Origin: Agapetus fuscipes
Taxonomy: Eukaryota; Arthropoda; Insecta; Trichoptera; Glossosomatidae
Length of the DNA stretch: 64,000 nt
Direction of reading: 5' to 3'
Assembly: GCA_951799405.1 (NCBI GenBank)
Contig: OX637343.1
Location: 5,270,001 to 5,334,000, forward strand
The position numbers and the translations under genes were made by a program. Numbering within the stretch: position 1 is the first letter of the stretch; each line of letters opens with the position of its first letter. The notes beneath the pieces are model-generated. The model did not search any database, was not told where the DNA came from, and was given only the letters and a program-made list of their open reading frames with translations. Positions 39,272-48,594 of the stretch are shown piece after piece.

Positions 39272-39523
39272 AAATTCCTTGACTTATAGGTTTGTATGAG
39301 GTTGACCGCCCATACTGTAAAAAATTGTTCACTTTGCCAATGTCACCCCTGTGTCAGGGAAGGTCGGCAAAAGTTGTAGAGCCTATGTTCATTTGAGGTT
39401 TGGATTTTATTTGTAAGTACCTACACATTCAGCATTTGTAAGCGCGAACTACACGTGTTTGTAGGCATGCATTTGAGAGCCTTAAATGTTAATATATATT
39501 TGCAACTTGATAGATAGATTATA
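39272..39523 (+). repeat. Repeat C, full length
   Basis: ttccttgacttataggtttg to tttgcaacttgatagatag, then attata. Immediately followed by an opposite SINE-A. Confidence 0.9.
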
Positions 39524-39770
39524 GGATGATTTATTTGGTGAGCGCTGTTTTTTTGTGAATCACGCCTCAAGAGTCCTCTGCGAACTTGGTCACGGCTCAA
39601 GAGTCCTGATTGACTTTTGGTGGTCTTTGGTAAAGGTTTATAATTTTTTTAACCCAGCGAAGAGCATATTTGATAATATAGCTGTTATATATTTTTTGTG
39701 CTCCGCCGGGATTCAAACCCACGATTTTCCATTTACGGGTCCGAAGCGCTACCACTAGACTACGGACCGG
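39524..39770 (-). mobile_element. SINE-A with internal change
   Basis: Minus strand: head accggtccgtagtctagtgg, B-box area gggtttgaatccc. The middle of the 3' part is replaced by a partial duplication of the tail (cacggctcaagagtcctg after cacgcctcaagagtcctctg). Confidence 0.85.
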
Positions 39771-39775
39771 TAATG

Positions 39776-40084
39776 TTGTTACGAATATGTAATTGTGTGT
39801 TTTGTTTGTGTTAGTGTCTGTGAAGACTAGAAATAAATAGATGTTAGGTACTTATATAATTGTAGTTGTATTGTTCGAGATCGCTCAAGTGTTTTGTCGG
39901 AAATTCTAGTAAAGCCTCGCAGGTACCAATTCCCAATGATTCGAAAATGATCCTTATTCTTTTTATAAAATAAGGGCCAATGCTCTCTGTAGCGGGAGAA
40001 GCCAAACGACCGTTGTATTATTTATGTACGTGTTAAGTGACTTTTTACTTGAACCGAATCTGAAATAAATTGTGCAAAATAAAT
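39776..40084. other. Unassigned, possible LTR remnant
   Basis: Begins gttgttacgaatatgtaatt, whose complement ends tcgtaaca like the LTR-like repeats at 40958 and 51052. No partner end was found. Low confidence. Confidence 0.2.
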
Positions 40085-40225
40085 CACACATGCATAAATT
40101 TCATTTCCTCTTGTATGTGATGTTTTGTCATGTGATGTTTTTTTCATGTGCCGTTTAAAGAATGTTCTGTTATAGGTATGTGATGTTTTGCCATTGGGAT
40201 ATACTGTCCTGTGATGGTTTTTCAT
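40085..40225. mobile_element. Foldback element P, left remnant
   Basis: Repeated tgtgatgttttgtcatgtga units as in the elements at 3953 and 23762. It is cut by an L2-like insertion; the other arm may be 40959-41072. Confidence 0.5.
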
Positions 40226-40560
40226 TATAATAATAATAATAATAATACAAGCATTTGTAAAGCGCCTTTTCGTGACTGAGTCACTGCAAAGGCGCTTTGT
40301 AAGAGTCTTTGAAAAAGTAGGTTTTGAGCCCTTTGCGAAAAGCTGCCTCAGTCTTCAGCTCCCTGAGGGTCGCAGGAAGAGAATTCCAGGCCCTCGGAGC
40401 AGCAACGCTAAAGGCTCGGTCACCAAACACCGTCCTCGTGGCTCTGCGCGGCAGCTGGAGCAGACTTTTATTTAAGTCCCTGGATCTGAGTGTCTGTCCT
40501 CGGGTAGTGACTTCAATTTTGGTGACTAGTACCCTTAGTATGAGTTGCAAAACTTGAGAA
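40226..40560 (-). pseudogene. L2-like LINE C-terminus
   Basis: Minus frame of about 75 codons: RGQTLRSRDLNKSLLQLPRR, then VFGDRAFSVAAPRAWNSLPA and FRKGLKTYFFKDSY before a stop. This is the typical L2/CR1 end (FGDRAFxVAAPxxWNxLP). The 3'UTR has a tgcaaaggcgctttgtaaga hairpin partner and an (att)n tail. It is 5' truncated and differs from the L2 copy at 17 kb. Confidence 0.85.
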
Positions 40561-40599
40561 AAGTAAAGTTTACGGAAAATATTAAAGAGTGATTTCCCC

Positions 40600-40700
40600 C
40601 AAAATCTGCCGTTTTTGTTTGTTTGAACTTGATTTTCTTCATCGCTGCAACTCTTTTGCTAAGACCACAAAGTGTAAGAAACAAAAACGGCAGATTTTGT
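40600..40700. repeat. 100-bp hairpin
   Basis: aaaatctgccgtttttgttt and aaacaaaaacggcagatttt form perfect 20-bp arms. The inner tgctaagaccacaaagtgta block also occurs inside the 9-bp-TSD MITE (34685-34740) and near 62645. Confidence 0.8.
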
Positions 40701-40958
40701 TCTCAACAGTTCCATCTCCTTAGTATAAAAAGGGTGCAAGTTGCTTGCACTAGGCAGTTGTTCTTCAAGCTCTAACAAATACAGTCAGTCATCTGTGAGC
40801 TTCACCAATACATCGAACAAATTTGACCAGTGAACTAAAACCAGTGTAATGGAATAGTCGAGAGTGTCTTTGTAAAAGAAGAGTAATAAGTAAAAGATAA
40901 ATAAGTAAAAAGAAGAGTAGTGTTTTATTTGAGAAGTATCCGAACCCAAAAATCGTAA
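40701..40958 (+). promoter_or_regulatory. LTR-like promoter segment
   Basis: ttagtataaaaagggtgcaa supplies a good TATA box, followed about 60 bp later by tcagtcatctgtgag (initiator-like). The block ends aaaaatcgtaaca, the same end as the 50.7-kb LTR-like repeat. It may be a solo LTR of a Gypsy-type element. No duplication and no coding part are present. Confidence 0.35.
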
Positions 40959-41072
40959 CAATACTCATACAGCGGTCATGTGTCATTCTGTCGTGCCGTT
41001 CTGTCATGTGTCGTTATGTCATGTGTCGTTTGGTCACCGTGTCGTTTAGTCAGTGTGTCGTTCTACCATGGA
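40959..41072. mobile_element. Foldback element P, right remnant
   Basis: ttctgtcatgtgtcgttatg units, ending cagtgtgtcgttctaccatg, the P-element terminus. Confidence 0.5.
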
Positions 41073-41390
41073 ACCCTTTCTGTAATATCCTGTAGAAGCT
41101 AGATCGTTCAGTCCGACTTGAAGCTGATTTTATAGGCTGTCTATAAATATCTAAACACATGTGCGGGCTAACGAGGAAAGTCCAAACGTTTAACGGCATA
41201 AATAATTTTACGATTGCGCGCTGTATACAGATCATTAAATATACCAAAACAATGCTAGAAACCTATTTATTTACACACGAATGGTTTAAGAAATATTTGT
41301 TTTTTGTTCTTTAATTTTCATTTTATAGGGATTCAACATTCGTGATAAAAAAAATATTTTAGGTTTGTAATCTATAAAAACTAAATCTAA
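41073..41390. other. Spacer, nothing assigned
   Basis: AT-rich with a short GC patch (acatgtgcgggctaacgagg). No domain or repeat match. Confidence 0.4.
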
Positions 41391-41391
41391 A

Positions 41392-41752
41392 TCTAAGTTG
41401 CAAAGATATATCTCATTTTAGATTCATATTAAATGCATTCCCACAAGCAGACACGCATAATTTCGCGCTAACACATGCCGCATGTGATATTACACGAACC
41501 GTTATAAGAGAACTTACATTATTCTCGACGCTTCGTTAGCGACGTAGCTAACGTCTTCAGGAGACATCCTCTCTGCACGACGACTGAGGATGAACTCTAA
41601 TATCCGATCAGTTTTTTTTAACTGTGTAGAATATTGTAACTATGTCAAATGACCGTAATTCCAACCTAAATCTAACAAGGGTGACGTTGTCAAAGTGATC
41701 CATTTTTTACAGTATGGGTGGTCAGCCTCACGCCAACCTATAAGTCAAGGAA
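41392..41752 (-). repeat. Repeat C with replaced centre
   Basis: Left 41392-41494 (taaatctaagttgcaaagat to acatgccgcatgtg) and right 41680-41752 (agggtgacgttgtcaaagtg to agtcaaggaac) belong to Repeat C. About 185 bp of other DNA replaces roughly 85 bp of the unit. Confidence 0.75.
41495..41679 (-). other. Insert with hammerhead-like core
   Basis: On the minus strand at 41560-41531: ctgaaga, then c, gttagc, a six-base loop, gctaac, gaag, cgtc. This is the CUGANGA, stem II, GAA layout of hammerhead ribozymes, with one extra base before the stem and G in place of the usual A after GAA. Such motifs are known from Penelope-like elements and retrozymes. Cleavage is doubtful because stem I is not evident. 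Confidence 0.35.
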
Positions 41753-42094
41753 CAATGTCAAATAGGTGATAAAAAAAATCTCAAATTAAATGCCTTCACA
41801 AAAAATGTATGAAAAGTATAACGCTCACTAGAGGTGCTTCAGTTCAAACGTTCTTGGAGTTCTGATAAAACGGAAAAGGAGATATATTCAAATGTGATTA
41901 TCTTTACACATGTTTACAATATGAAATCGTCTGTGTCGCTCCATTGTTCTTTTTTTCTATAAACTGTGTACGCACGCAAGCAATAAAACGCGCCTTCCGT
42001 GAACGTTTCTCGTTTTCTATCTGTCTGCCTCGCGCTTGCATCCGTCTCTCTTCCACGACATCGAAATACCGAAATCATGAGCAAAATTCTTTCA
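41753..42094. other. Spacer, nothing assigned
   Basis: No domain or repeat match beyond tataacgctcactagaggtgc, which resembles tttcaacgctcgctagaggtgctg at 28562-28585. Confidence 0.35.
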
Positions 42095-42218
42095 GGTCCG
42101 GTATTTTCAACGATAGCTTATGTGACTTCAAACTGATGAAAAAAAAAATATCCACACAATTGGCATAAGTGCGTCCTTTTCATTGAGTATAAAGTCGCTA
42201 CTTTGAAAATAACCGTCC
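42095..42218. mobile_element. MITE-F copy 2
   Basis: Ends ggtccggtattttcaacgat and a decayed partner (ctttgaaaataaccgtcc). Flanks are tca and tta, probably a TTA duplication with one change. The interior gacataagtgcgtcctt-type block matches the other copies. Confidence 0.75.
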
Positions 42219-42498
42219 TTAGACTGCGTATGATCCAAAGATTAAAATTCTCGGAATAACCATTTGTATTTCAAAAATGCAACAGACATAACGTTCAAAT
42301 TTAGAACAATAAATGTCACGTGACAATGGTGTTTTTACATTTTCAGAAATTGGAAATCTTTTGTCACCGAAATGAGAAAAAAAATCCTTAAAAGGTTGGT
42401 AAGCTCTATTGTTCACGAAACTTTCAAAATTCTTTGAAAAAAAAAATAAGACTGCGTGGACCAAAAAAGATGTCCGCAATACGCCAAAGCAGTCTCAT
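42219..42498. other. Spacer, nothing assigned
   Basis: An 86-codon minus frame (42219-42479) is Phe/Ser-rich with no recognised domain. No repeat match. Confidence 0.35.
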
Positions 42499-42499
42499 T

Positions 42500-42556
42500 T
42501 TTTTCATAAACTGTAACTGTCGCCATTCCGCTAGGGGTGGCCAGAGCAAAGGTAAA
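42500..42556 (-). pseudogene. LINE-2 3' terminus scrap
   Basis: ctgtaactgtcgccattccg and ctaggggtggccagagc: the last bases of LINE-2 and start of its tail, minus strand. Confidence 0.75.
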
Positions 42557-42559
42557 AGG

Positions 42560-42713
42560 CTGCAGGGTGTATGTTCATTTGAGATTAGGTATTTATGTTG
42601 CTAGTCCACATGCGGAATGTGTAAGGGCGAACTTACACGTCTATTTGTGGGTATGTATTTAATATGAAAATGAAATGTTTATAATGTAATATATTTGCAA
42701 CTTAGATTATAGA
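42560..42713 (+). repeat. Repeat C 3' two-thirds
   Basis: gctgcagggtgtatgttcat to tttgcaacttagattatag. Confidence 0.85.
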
Positions 42714-42770
42714 TCAGCGACTTGAATTTCTCGGCTATAACGTTGACAATAATTTGTTTAATGTTCTGTA

Positions 42771-42934
42771 CCCGTAGTAAGTACGAGTTGTTTCACAATA
42801 CTCGAAGTATTGAGTATTTGAGAAAAATGTATGTGAACTTGTAAAGCACCTCTGGCGAAACAAGTTTTAACTTCACATACATTTTTCTCGAATACTCAAT
42901 ACTTCGAGTAGTGTGAAAAAACTCGTACTACGGG
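42771..42934. mobile_element. Hairpin MITE, 164 bp, TA duplication
   Basis: Arms of about 65 bp: left cccgtagtaagtacgagttg, right aactcgtactacggg. TA lies at 42769-42770 and 42935-42936. TA targets and simple palindromes fit Tc1/mariner-derived MITEs. Non-coding. Confidence 0.8.
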
Positions 42935-42954
42935 TATTGGTTTTGTGTTCTCAC

Positions 42955-43130
42955 AACTAATGTGGCCAGTATTACGCCAACCACTTCATATAAAGTGAGT
43001 CTTTCCCTGCTCGCGAGAAGGCAAATTCTCATTTCTAGTATAGGCTAAGTAAACCTTGCCGGTATTTCTAATTTTGGTTTTGAAATAAGCACCGAAATAT
43101 CTGGCACCCTTAATGTAGGTCGAATGTAGT
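42955..43130 (-). mobile_element. SINE-B middle part
   Basis: ttacgccaaccacttcatat, ctcgcgagaaggcaaattct and aaaccttgccggtattt in minus order. The head is degraded (cacccttaatgtaggtcgaa). Confidence 0.7.
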
Positions 43131-43131
43131 C

Positions 43132-43540
43132 ATTTTTTTAAGAGATAGATTTGGGAAGAGGAATGCATTTCACCAACCTATTCTGCCTGGGCAGAAATAG
43201 GTATTAATATCAATTAATAATTCATTATTGTATATTGTAAGTAATGAATATATATATATATATTTGGATGACTTTTCTTCTTTTGGGCGCCGTTTAGTGG
43301 CTCCAGCCACCCCAAGGGCGCCCACCGCTCACTCTCTTCTTGGGAAGATGGTGGTCTTCAGCTCCTTCCTGAAGCGCTCCTCGCTGGTTTCCGTCCTCAG
43401 CTTCAAAGGCAGCCGGTTCCAGCACAACGGTCCCGCCGAACTGAACGCCCTATCCCCAAAGTCCGTTCTGCTCCGTCGAGATGGCATTTTCAGCTTAATT
43501 CAGAATAATTACCCATTGACATCTGTTAAACCTTGCTTGC
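43132..43540 (-). mobile_element. SINE-D split by L2-like insertion
   Basis: The left piece (aagagatagatttgggaaga, aataggtattaatatcaatt) and right piece (gaataattacccattgacat, ctgttaaacc) are adjacent parts of SINE-D. GAATA flanks the insert on both sides. Confidence 0.75.
43262..43494 (-). pseudogene. L2-like LINE 3' end
   Basis: Minus strand encodes RRSRTDFGDRAFSSAGPLCW-like residues, NRLPLKLRTETSEERFRKEL and TTIFPRRE. The 3'UTR contains gggcgccgtttagtggctcc opposite aagggcgccc, a stem-loop. It is 5' truncated to about 230 bp. Confidence 0.8.
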
Positions 43541-43864
43541 TTTGAACGCAAGCGCTCTACCAACTGAAATATCAAAGGAGATGATAAAATGTATCGAGCT
43601 GTTAAATTTTTAACCCTCCGAAGGGCTCGCATGTAAGTAGATTTTTTCTCACACGTTTATCCCCAAATAAAAAAAGGATTAGATAAAAAAAAAGCAACGT
43701 ATTGATCCCTCTGCCGTAATAAATAATAAGAAATAATGACTTAATATGAACAAAAACAAGACAAAACCAATACCGAGCCATTATTGTAACCTTATAAATA
43801 GACGGCGGAGTTATATGACGTGAATTGCATATTGGACTGAATGACGTTCTGCATATCGATACCT
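43541..43864. other. Spacer with SINE-B scraps
   Basis: gcaagcgctctaccaactga (43550, SINE-B head, minus) and ccctccgaagggctcgcatg (43614, SINE-B 3' part) survive. Otherwise AT-rich. Confidence 0.5.
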
Positions 43865-44268
43865 TAAAGGCAAAACTGAATAAGTGACATAGTAAGCTAG
43901 TCTAAATCGAAGTTGCAAAGATATCTATCGTTTGAGATTCATAGTAAATGCATTCCCACAAGCAGACGCGTATAAGTTCGCGCTAGCACGTGGACCTACA
44001 ATACAAACACCCAATCTCAAATGAACATCAGCCCTGCAACTCTTGCCGGCCTTCCCTGAAGCAGGGGTGACATTAGCAAGGTGAACCTTTTTTTACAGTA
44101 TGGATGGTCAGCCTCATACCAACTTATAAGTCAAGGAAATCTTATATAATGTTTATTCAATAATGTTAGTTTTTCCTTTTTTCTACGAGAGAAAACACCA
44201 AAAAAGAATTAAAATCCTGTAGTTTTCATGATTACTTCCTTATAATTAGTTCACTTGCTACGAGAAGT
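43865..44268 (+). repeat. Repeat H split by Repeat C
   Basis: Left: ccttaaaggcaaaactgaat, aagtgacatagtaagcta. Right (after 44140): acgagagaaaacaccaaaaa, ttcacttgctacgagaagtt. A Repeat C copy lies between. Confidence 0.75.
43897..44139 (-). repeat. Repeat C, full length, nested
   Basis: Minus copy from gtctaaatcgaagttgcaaa to cttataagtcaaggaaa, inserted in Repeat H. Confidence 0.88.
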
Positions 44269-44560
44269 TCCGGTCCGTAGTTCAGTGGCAACTCTTCAGA
44301 CTCGTAAATGGAAGGTTGTGGGTTCGAATCCCGGCGGTGCACAGAAATAAACCATTTTATGTTTTCAAATTTGCTCTTCGCTTGGTTGAAAAATTCATAA
44401 CCTTTACCAATGACCGACCACCAAAGGTCCATCAAGCCTTACAGTAACTTGCTTAAGAATAGAAGCTTTCTTTAGCGACTACGAAGCTCGCAGAGAGCTC
44501 TTGAGGTGTGATTCGCATAAAAACAGCGCTCACCAAATAAATCATCCTAATACTGGTAAT
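44269..44560 (+). mobile_element. SINE-A, full length
   Basis: Head ccggtccgtagttcagtggc, B box gggttcgaatcccgg, body, tail gagctcttgaggtgtgattc and ctcaccaaataaatcatcct. Confidence 0.92.
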
Positions 44561-44727
44561 ACAGGACCGGGTGTGTGTATATTCTATAAGACGAATCTTT
44601 TTGTCACAAAATGTGCATATTTCTAGTCATGCCAGTCCGCCGTCTATTAATGATGTGATCATTAACCCTCGGAGCATTATCCGTAATCGATTGTTTCCTT
44701 TACCTGCGTGGGGTATACGAGGTACAT

Positions 44728-45692
44728 ATCGACGGTTAAAAGGAAGTAGGGCATAAGCGAGGTTTTGGTCAAAAATAAGATATAAATGCTATCCTACTTA
44801 GAATTTTCTGCTCTTTCGAATGCTCTTGCTCCCATAGCACTACCATGATTTTTTCGTTGTTTATGCCCAAGCAGACAACTGCGTTTTTGAAGTTGGTTTT
44901 GGTGTAACGGACAAGATTTTGGCTTTTTCTGTCCTAAAGGCGCTTGTGACATAATTTTTTTTTATGAAACATCGTAAAACCGCATTAATAGGAATGCCAA
45001 TAAATGCTTTTATTTATAAATATTTAAAAATATAAATGGTTAAACATTGTTTTAATTCACTTTATTTTATTTGTTTATGCTCGAATATTTTCGCCTAATG
45101 AGGCATCTTCAAGAGCAGAATGGTTATAAGCTTTTATTTATATTTATTTTAGATCTGTTTTGATTTTAACGATATGATAAAAAATAAAAAAGTTATGCCA
45201 TTTTTCTGCAATCTCAAACTTAAAACTGCTCTGCTGAACAATTTTATTAGGCCTGGGTATTTTGAAGTATCGTAAAGTTAAATAAAATGCAATTTTAGGT
45301 AAATTATCATAATATTTCACTCACCGAATTAGGCCAGTAAATATTTAGTTACTTCAAGATGGCATTGTCTTCACTGACAGCAGCTGTTCTTTTTTAATGT
45401 AAGGATACATCAAAATTGTTGCAAACTGAACATTTTTTTATGTCATTTTCCAGCATTATGAAGGTCATTTGATTTTTATAAACAGTTGTTTGTTTCAAAG
45501 CCTTTAAATGGCATTGTAATTATTTCCAAGATTTGGGCTCGGGGCTTGTCGCTTCGGTAATTCTCGGTTTTAGTTTACTTGAACTTGAGTATTTTTAATA
45601 ATAGTTCAAGTTATAGTTAACTAAAATATTACTAAACTTGAATATACCGGGCCTTATTCTCGCTTATGCCCTACTTCTTTTTAACCGTCGAT
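44728..45692. mobile_element. MITE-E copy 2 with nested MITE-F relative
   Basis: Clean inverted ends of about 33 bp: atcgacggttaaaaggaagt and its partner acttctttttaaccgtcgat. AT lies on both sides. The interior carries ctgttttgattttaacgata and gccatttttctgcaatctca, shared with 58252-58892. Without the 404-bp insert it is about 560 bp. No coding frame. Confidence 0.85.
45250..45653. mobile_element. MITE-F relative, 404 bp, TTA duplication
   Basis: Ends ggcctgggtattttgaag and partner cttgaatataccgggcc. TTA lies at 45247-45249 and 45654-45656. It shares only its ends with the 129-bp MITE-F copies, so it may be a longer member of the same family. Confidence 0.7.
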
Positions 45693-45827
45693 ATCCATAA
45701 GCATTATAATAATATGCGCAACGCTGCATATCGTGTTCGCCTACCTGTCGGGATACATCTTAATCATAAAAAAACCCAAGTAGAGAATAAAAAGATCTCT
45801 GTTCTGCTTGTAGAATTATTTTATATA

Positions 45828-46215
45828 GTTATGACTCTGGATGAAATCAAAGAAGTATGTAAGGACCGAAAAAAATGGCGGTTGATCTGCAATGCTGGCG
45901 GTTAAGGCTAAGCCCTTCAAAATATTAATTTTCATTTTTTAAAGAATTTGTTTTGTACATTTTAATTTTATTGTTTAGTGATTGTTTTTTTTTATACTTA
46001 ACTGCAATAAATTGTTTTTATTCCTTGACTTGTAGGTTGGTATGAGGCTGACCACCCATACTGTAAAAAACGGTTCACTTTACCATTGTCACCCCTGTTT
46101 CGGGGAAGGTTGGCAAGAGCTGCAGTTGCATGCAGCATGTGGAAGCGCGAACTTCCATGTGCCTCTTTGTAGTATGAGCCTTAAATATCAATATATCTTT
46201 GAAACTGACTGTGCT
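45828..46215 (+). pseudogene. LINE-1 3' end with its Repeat C tail
   Basis: TLDEIKEVCKDRKKWRLICN then AGG and a stop (45903-45905) match the LINE-1 C-terminus at 52393. About 115 bp of AT-rich 3'UTR follow, then Repeat C from ttccttgacttgtaggttgg at about 46021, same orientation. The Repeat C part has an internal deletion. It is 5' truncated just inside the last 25 codons. Confidence 0.85.
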
Positions 46216-46455
46216 ATTCTTAGGCATTTAAGTCGTCCGTTGAGCCCACGCTTTGAAAAACTAATGATGCATTTGTATGAAGACCTGTCAATCCAAGATG
46301 GCCGTAAGTGATCAACTGATTAGTCTTCATACAAATATTACCAAAATTCGGTAGGTAAGAATGACCGTGGTGATGAAACTTCCAGCCCAGGCATCATTAG
46401 TTTGCCAAAGCGTGGGCTCAACCGACGACTAAAATGTCCATGAATAGCCCCTGGT
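46216..46455. mobile_element. MITE-K copy 2
   Basis: Long imperfect palindrome: left cgttgagcccacgctttgaa and right gccaaagcgtgggctcaacc. Inside are agacctgtcaatccaagatg and ggtaggtaagaatgaccgtg, shared with 27838-28025. The duplication is not clear. Confidence 0.75.
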
Positions 46456-46779
46456 AGAGTACATATTATAGATGTCTGCAGGACGGTAAAGGTGATCCGC
46501 CTCACACCAAAATGATAAAAGTTTTGCATTTGTTTTTAAAGTCGTAATAATTTTCTTGATACCGGCAAGGTTCACGCAGCCTTTATGTGAATCTTGGTCT
46601 CCTTATGGTTGGACATCTTCATTAAAGCGGAGCAATTACCATTTTCAAGGCTTGATTGCTAATTTAAGTGTATGTTACTCCGTTCCTTTCAAAAGGCCGG
46701 ATCAGAAAGCTGTTAAACCGTTTTTAATAAAATTTATGATTTTATTTTGATTTAGATTGAACGTATTTAATTGCTTGTA
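46456..46779. other. Spacer with SINE-B scrap
   Basis: ataccggcaaggttcacgca (46558) is a SINE-B body scrap. Nothing else recognised. Confidence 0.4.
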
Positions 46780-47040
46780 TTCCTTGACTGATAGGTTCGT
46801 ATGAGGTTGACCACCCATACTGTAAAAAATGGTTCACTTTGCCAATGTCACCCCTGTTTCAGGGAAGGTCGGCAAGAGTTGCAGGGCTTATGTTCATTTG
46901 AGATTGGTTTTTTTTATATTGTAGGTTCACATGCGGCATGTGTGAGCGCGAAATTATGCGTGTCTGCTTGTGGGAATGCATTTAATATGAATCTCAAATG
47001 ATACATATATTTGCAGCTTAGAATTAGATTTAGATGTAGT
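46780..47040 (+). repeat. Repeat C, full length
   Basis: attccttgactgataggttc to tttgcagcttagaattagat. It is very similar to 28040-28297, including the gcgcgaaattatg variant. Confidence 0.92.
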
Positions 47041-47111
47041 TAATCGTCCCCTCAGTGCTTTTGTGGCTTATCTACCATTTGATTCAATGATGACCTTTAA
47101 ATGAAATTGTC

Positions 47112-47255
47112 TTAAGAATCACATTCTACACAATCTTAGCTAAGAAAAACACTATAATTTGAGAGTTATTTTAAATATTTTTAAAATCAATTTCCAGTTT
47201 TTGTAAGACACATAGGTCCAGTGCACATACAAACATTGCTCATGTGAAATTACCT
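47112..47255 (-). mobile_element. MITE-L fragment
   Basis: cttaagaatcacattctaca, cttagctaagaaaaac, acattgctcatgtgaaa: the reverse of the MITE-L interior at 31300-31430. Confidence 0.7.
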
Positions 47256-47324
47256 CTGTTGGAGATACGACTAACAAGCATTAAGGGGACGAAACGTATA
47301 TTATTATTTGTTCCGTGTCTTACA

Positions 47325-47513
47325 GTGATATCGATATGAGACTGACCACCCATACTGTAAAAATCTCCAGTGCAACTTTTGTTTCGGAAATGGACGGCGA
47401 GTGCAGGGTTGATGCTCATGTGAGTTTTGGGATTGTATGTTGCAAGTACTAAAGCAGCATATTTGATCGTAAACTAACACGTGTCAGCTTGTGGGAATGC
47501 ATTAAATATTAAC
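47325..47513 (+). repeat. Repeat C, degenerate
   Basis: cgatatgagactgaccaccc, gtgcagggttgatgctcatg, gtgtcagcttgtgggaatgc. Several deletions. Confidence 0.7.
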
Positions 47514-47519
47514 AACAAC

Positions 47520-48008
47520 GGTTCTAAGATACACATATTTTGTAAGTTCTTTTCGCGTTTTCGCCGAGGGGGTCGCATTAGGCGAGTGTAACTTATTTAT
47601 TTTTACAGGTAGTAATGCCGGCCTTACGCCAACAACTTCAGTTGAAGAGGGGGTTTCCCAACTTCCAAAACGGGATGGTGCTCATTTCTTGTGAAGGCTG
47701 AGTAAGCCATGCCGGTATTTTTATTTTGGGGTTGACATAAACACCGAAACGGGGAATCATTTCTGACATCCTCGGTGGGATTGTGAAGCGCTATTCTGTA
47801 AAATTACTTTCGACCTTAAGGCGACGAGATAGCGATTTGTATCCAAAAAATAAGGTGTACTGTTTTATTTTATATATGGAGTTCTTTCGCAAGCGCTCAA
47901 TCAATCTCCGATATGGATTGATATCCAAAGTGTAAGGAATTTACTAGAATAGCGCTTCTGAGCTCTCGGCATGGAATGCAAGCACTTCAACAACTGAGCT
48001 CTCGACCT
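47520..48008 (-). mobile_element. SINE-B split by MITE-J
   Basis: 3' half and body at 47520-47784 (gccgagggggtcgcattagg, ccaacttccaaaacggg), head at 47959-48008 (gagctctcggcatggaatgc). MITE-J has replaced the B-box core (cgaaccc is missing), so this copy could not recruit RNA polymerase III. Confidence 0.85.
47785..47958. mobile_element. MITE-J copy 2
   Basis: Ends gaagcgctattctgtaaaat and ttactagaatagcgcttc. The internal ttaaggcgacgagatagcga and atccaaaaaataaggtgtac blocks are shared with the 55981 copy. Confidence 0.8.
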
Positions 48009-48078
48009 AACGCGATGTTTTAAATTCGATATGCTAGGCTAGAGTCTATACAATTTGTTATGAATTTTTACTTTCTTG

Positions 48079-48338
48079 TTCCTTGACTTATAGGTTGGTA
48101 TGCGGCTGACCACCCATGCTGTAAAAATGGTTCACTTTTGCCAATGTCACCACGGTTTCAGGGAAGGACGGCAAGAGTTGCAGGGTGTATGTCCATTTGA
48201 GATTTGGTTTTTATGTTGTAGGTTCACGTGCGGCATGTGCAAGCGCGAACTAGTACATGTCTGGCTGTGAAAATGCATGTAATGTTAATCTCCAATGTAA
48301 CATATCTTTGCAACTTAGATTCGATTAGATTGGATTAG
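48079..48338 (+). repeat. Repeat C, full length
   Basis: gttccttgacttataggttg to tttgcaacttagattcgatt, then agattggattag. Both ends intact. Confidence 0.92.
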
Positions 48339-48594
48339 AAATGCTAGAGTCTATACGATTTGCTATGAATTTTTACTTTCTTGCGCCCGGCTTTGTGGCA
48401 AATAGAAAGTATTGTTTTTGAGAGGTTTTTTTTTCTACTTTCCGTACTCGTTAGCTCTCTGCCCTTCCCTCCGCAGTATAGGGTGGTCCATATTTGGGCA
48501 AGCCGTAATTTAATCGTCTAATTAAAACTTTAATTATTTCGCGGACTTTTCTGTCACTCATTTAAGTGTAATCTTGCGTAGTTGCGTTGCTTAA

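Noticed and set aside
39776..40084. LTR in minus orientation
   Set aside because: Only one end (tcgtaaca on the minus strand) is convincing; no second end or duplication.
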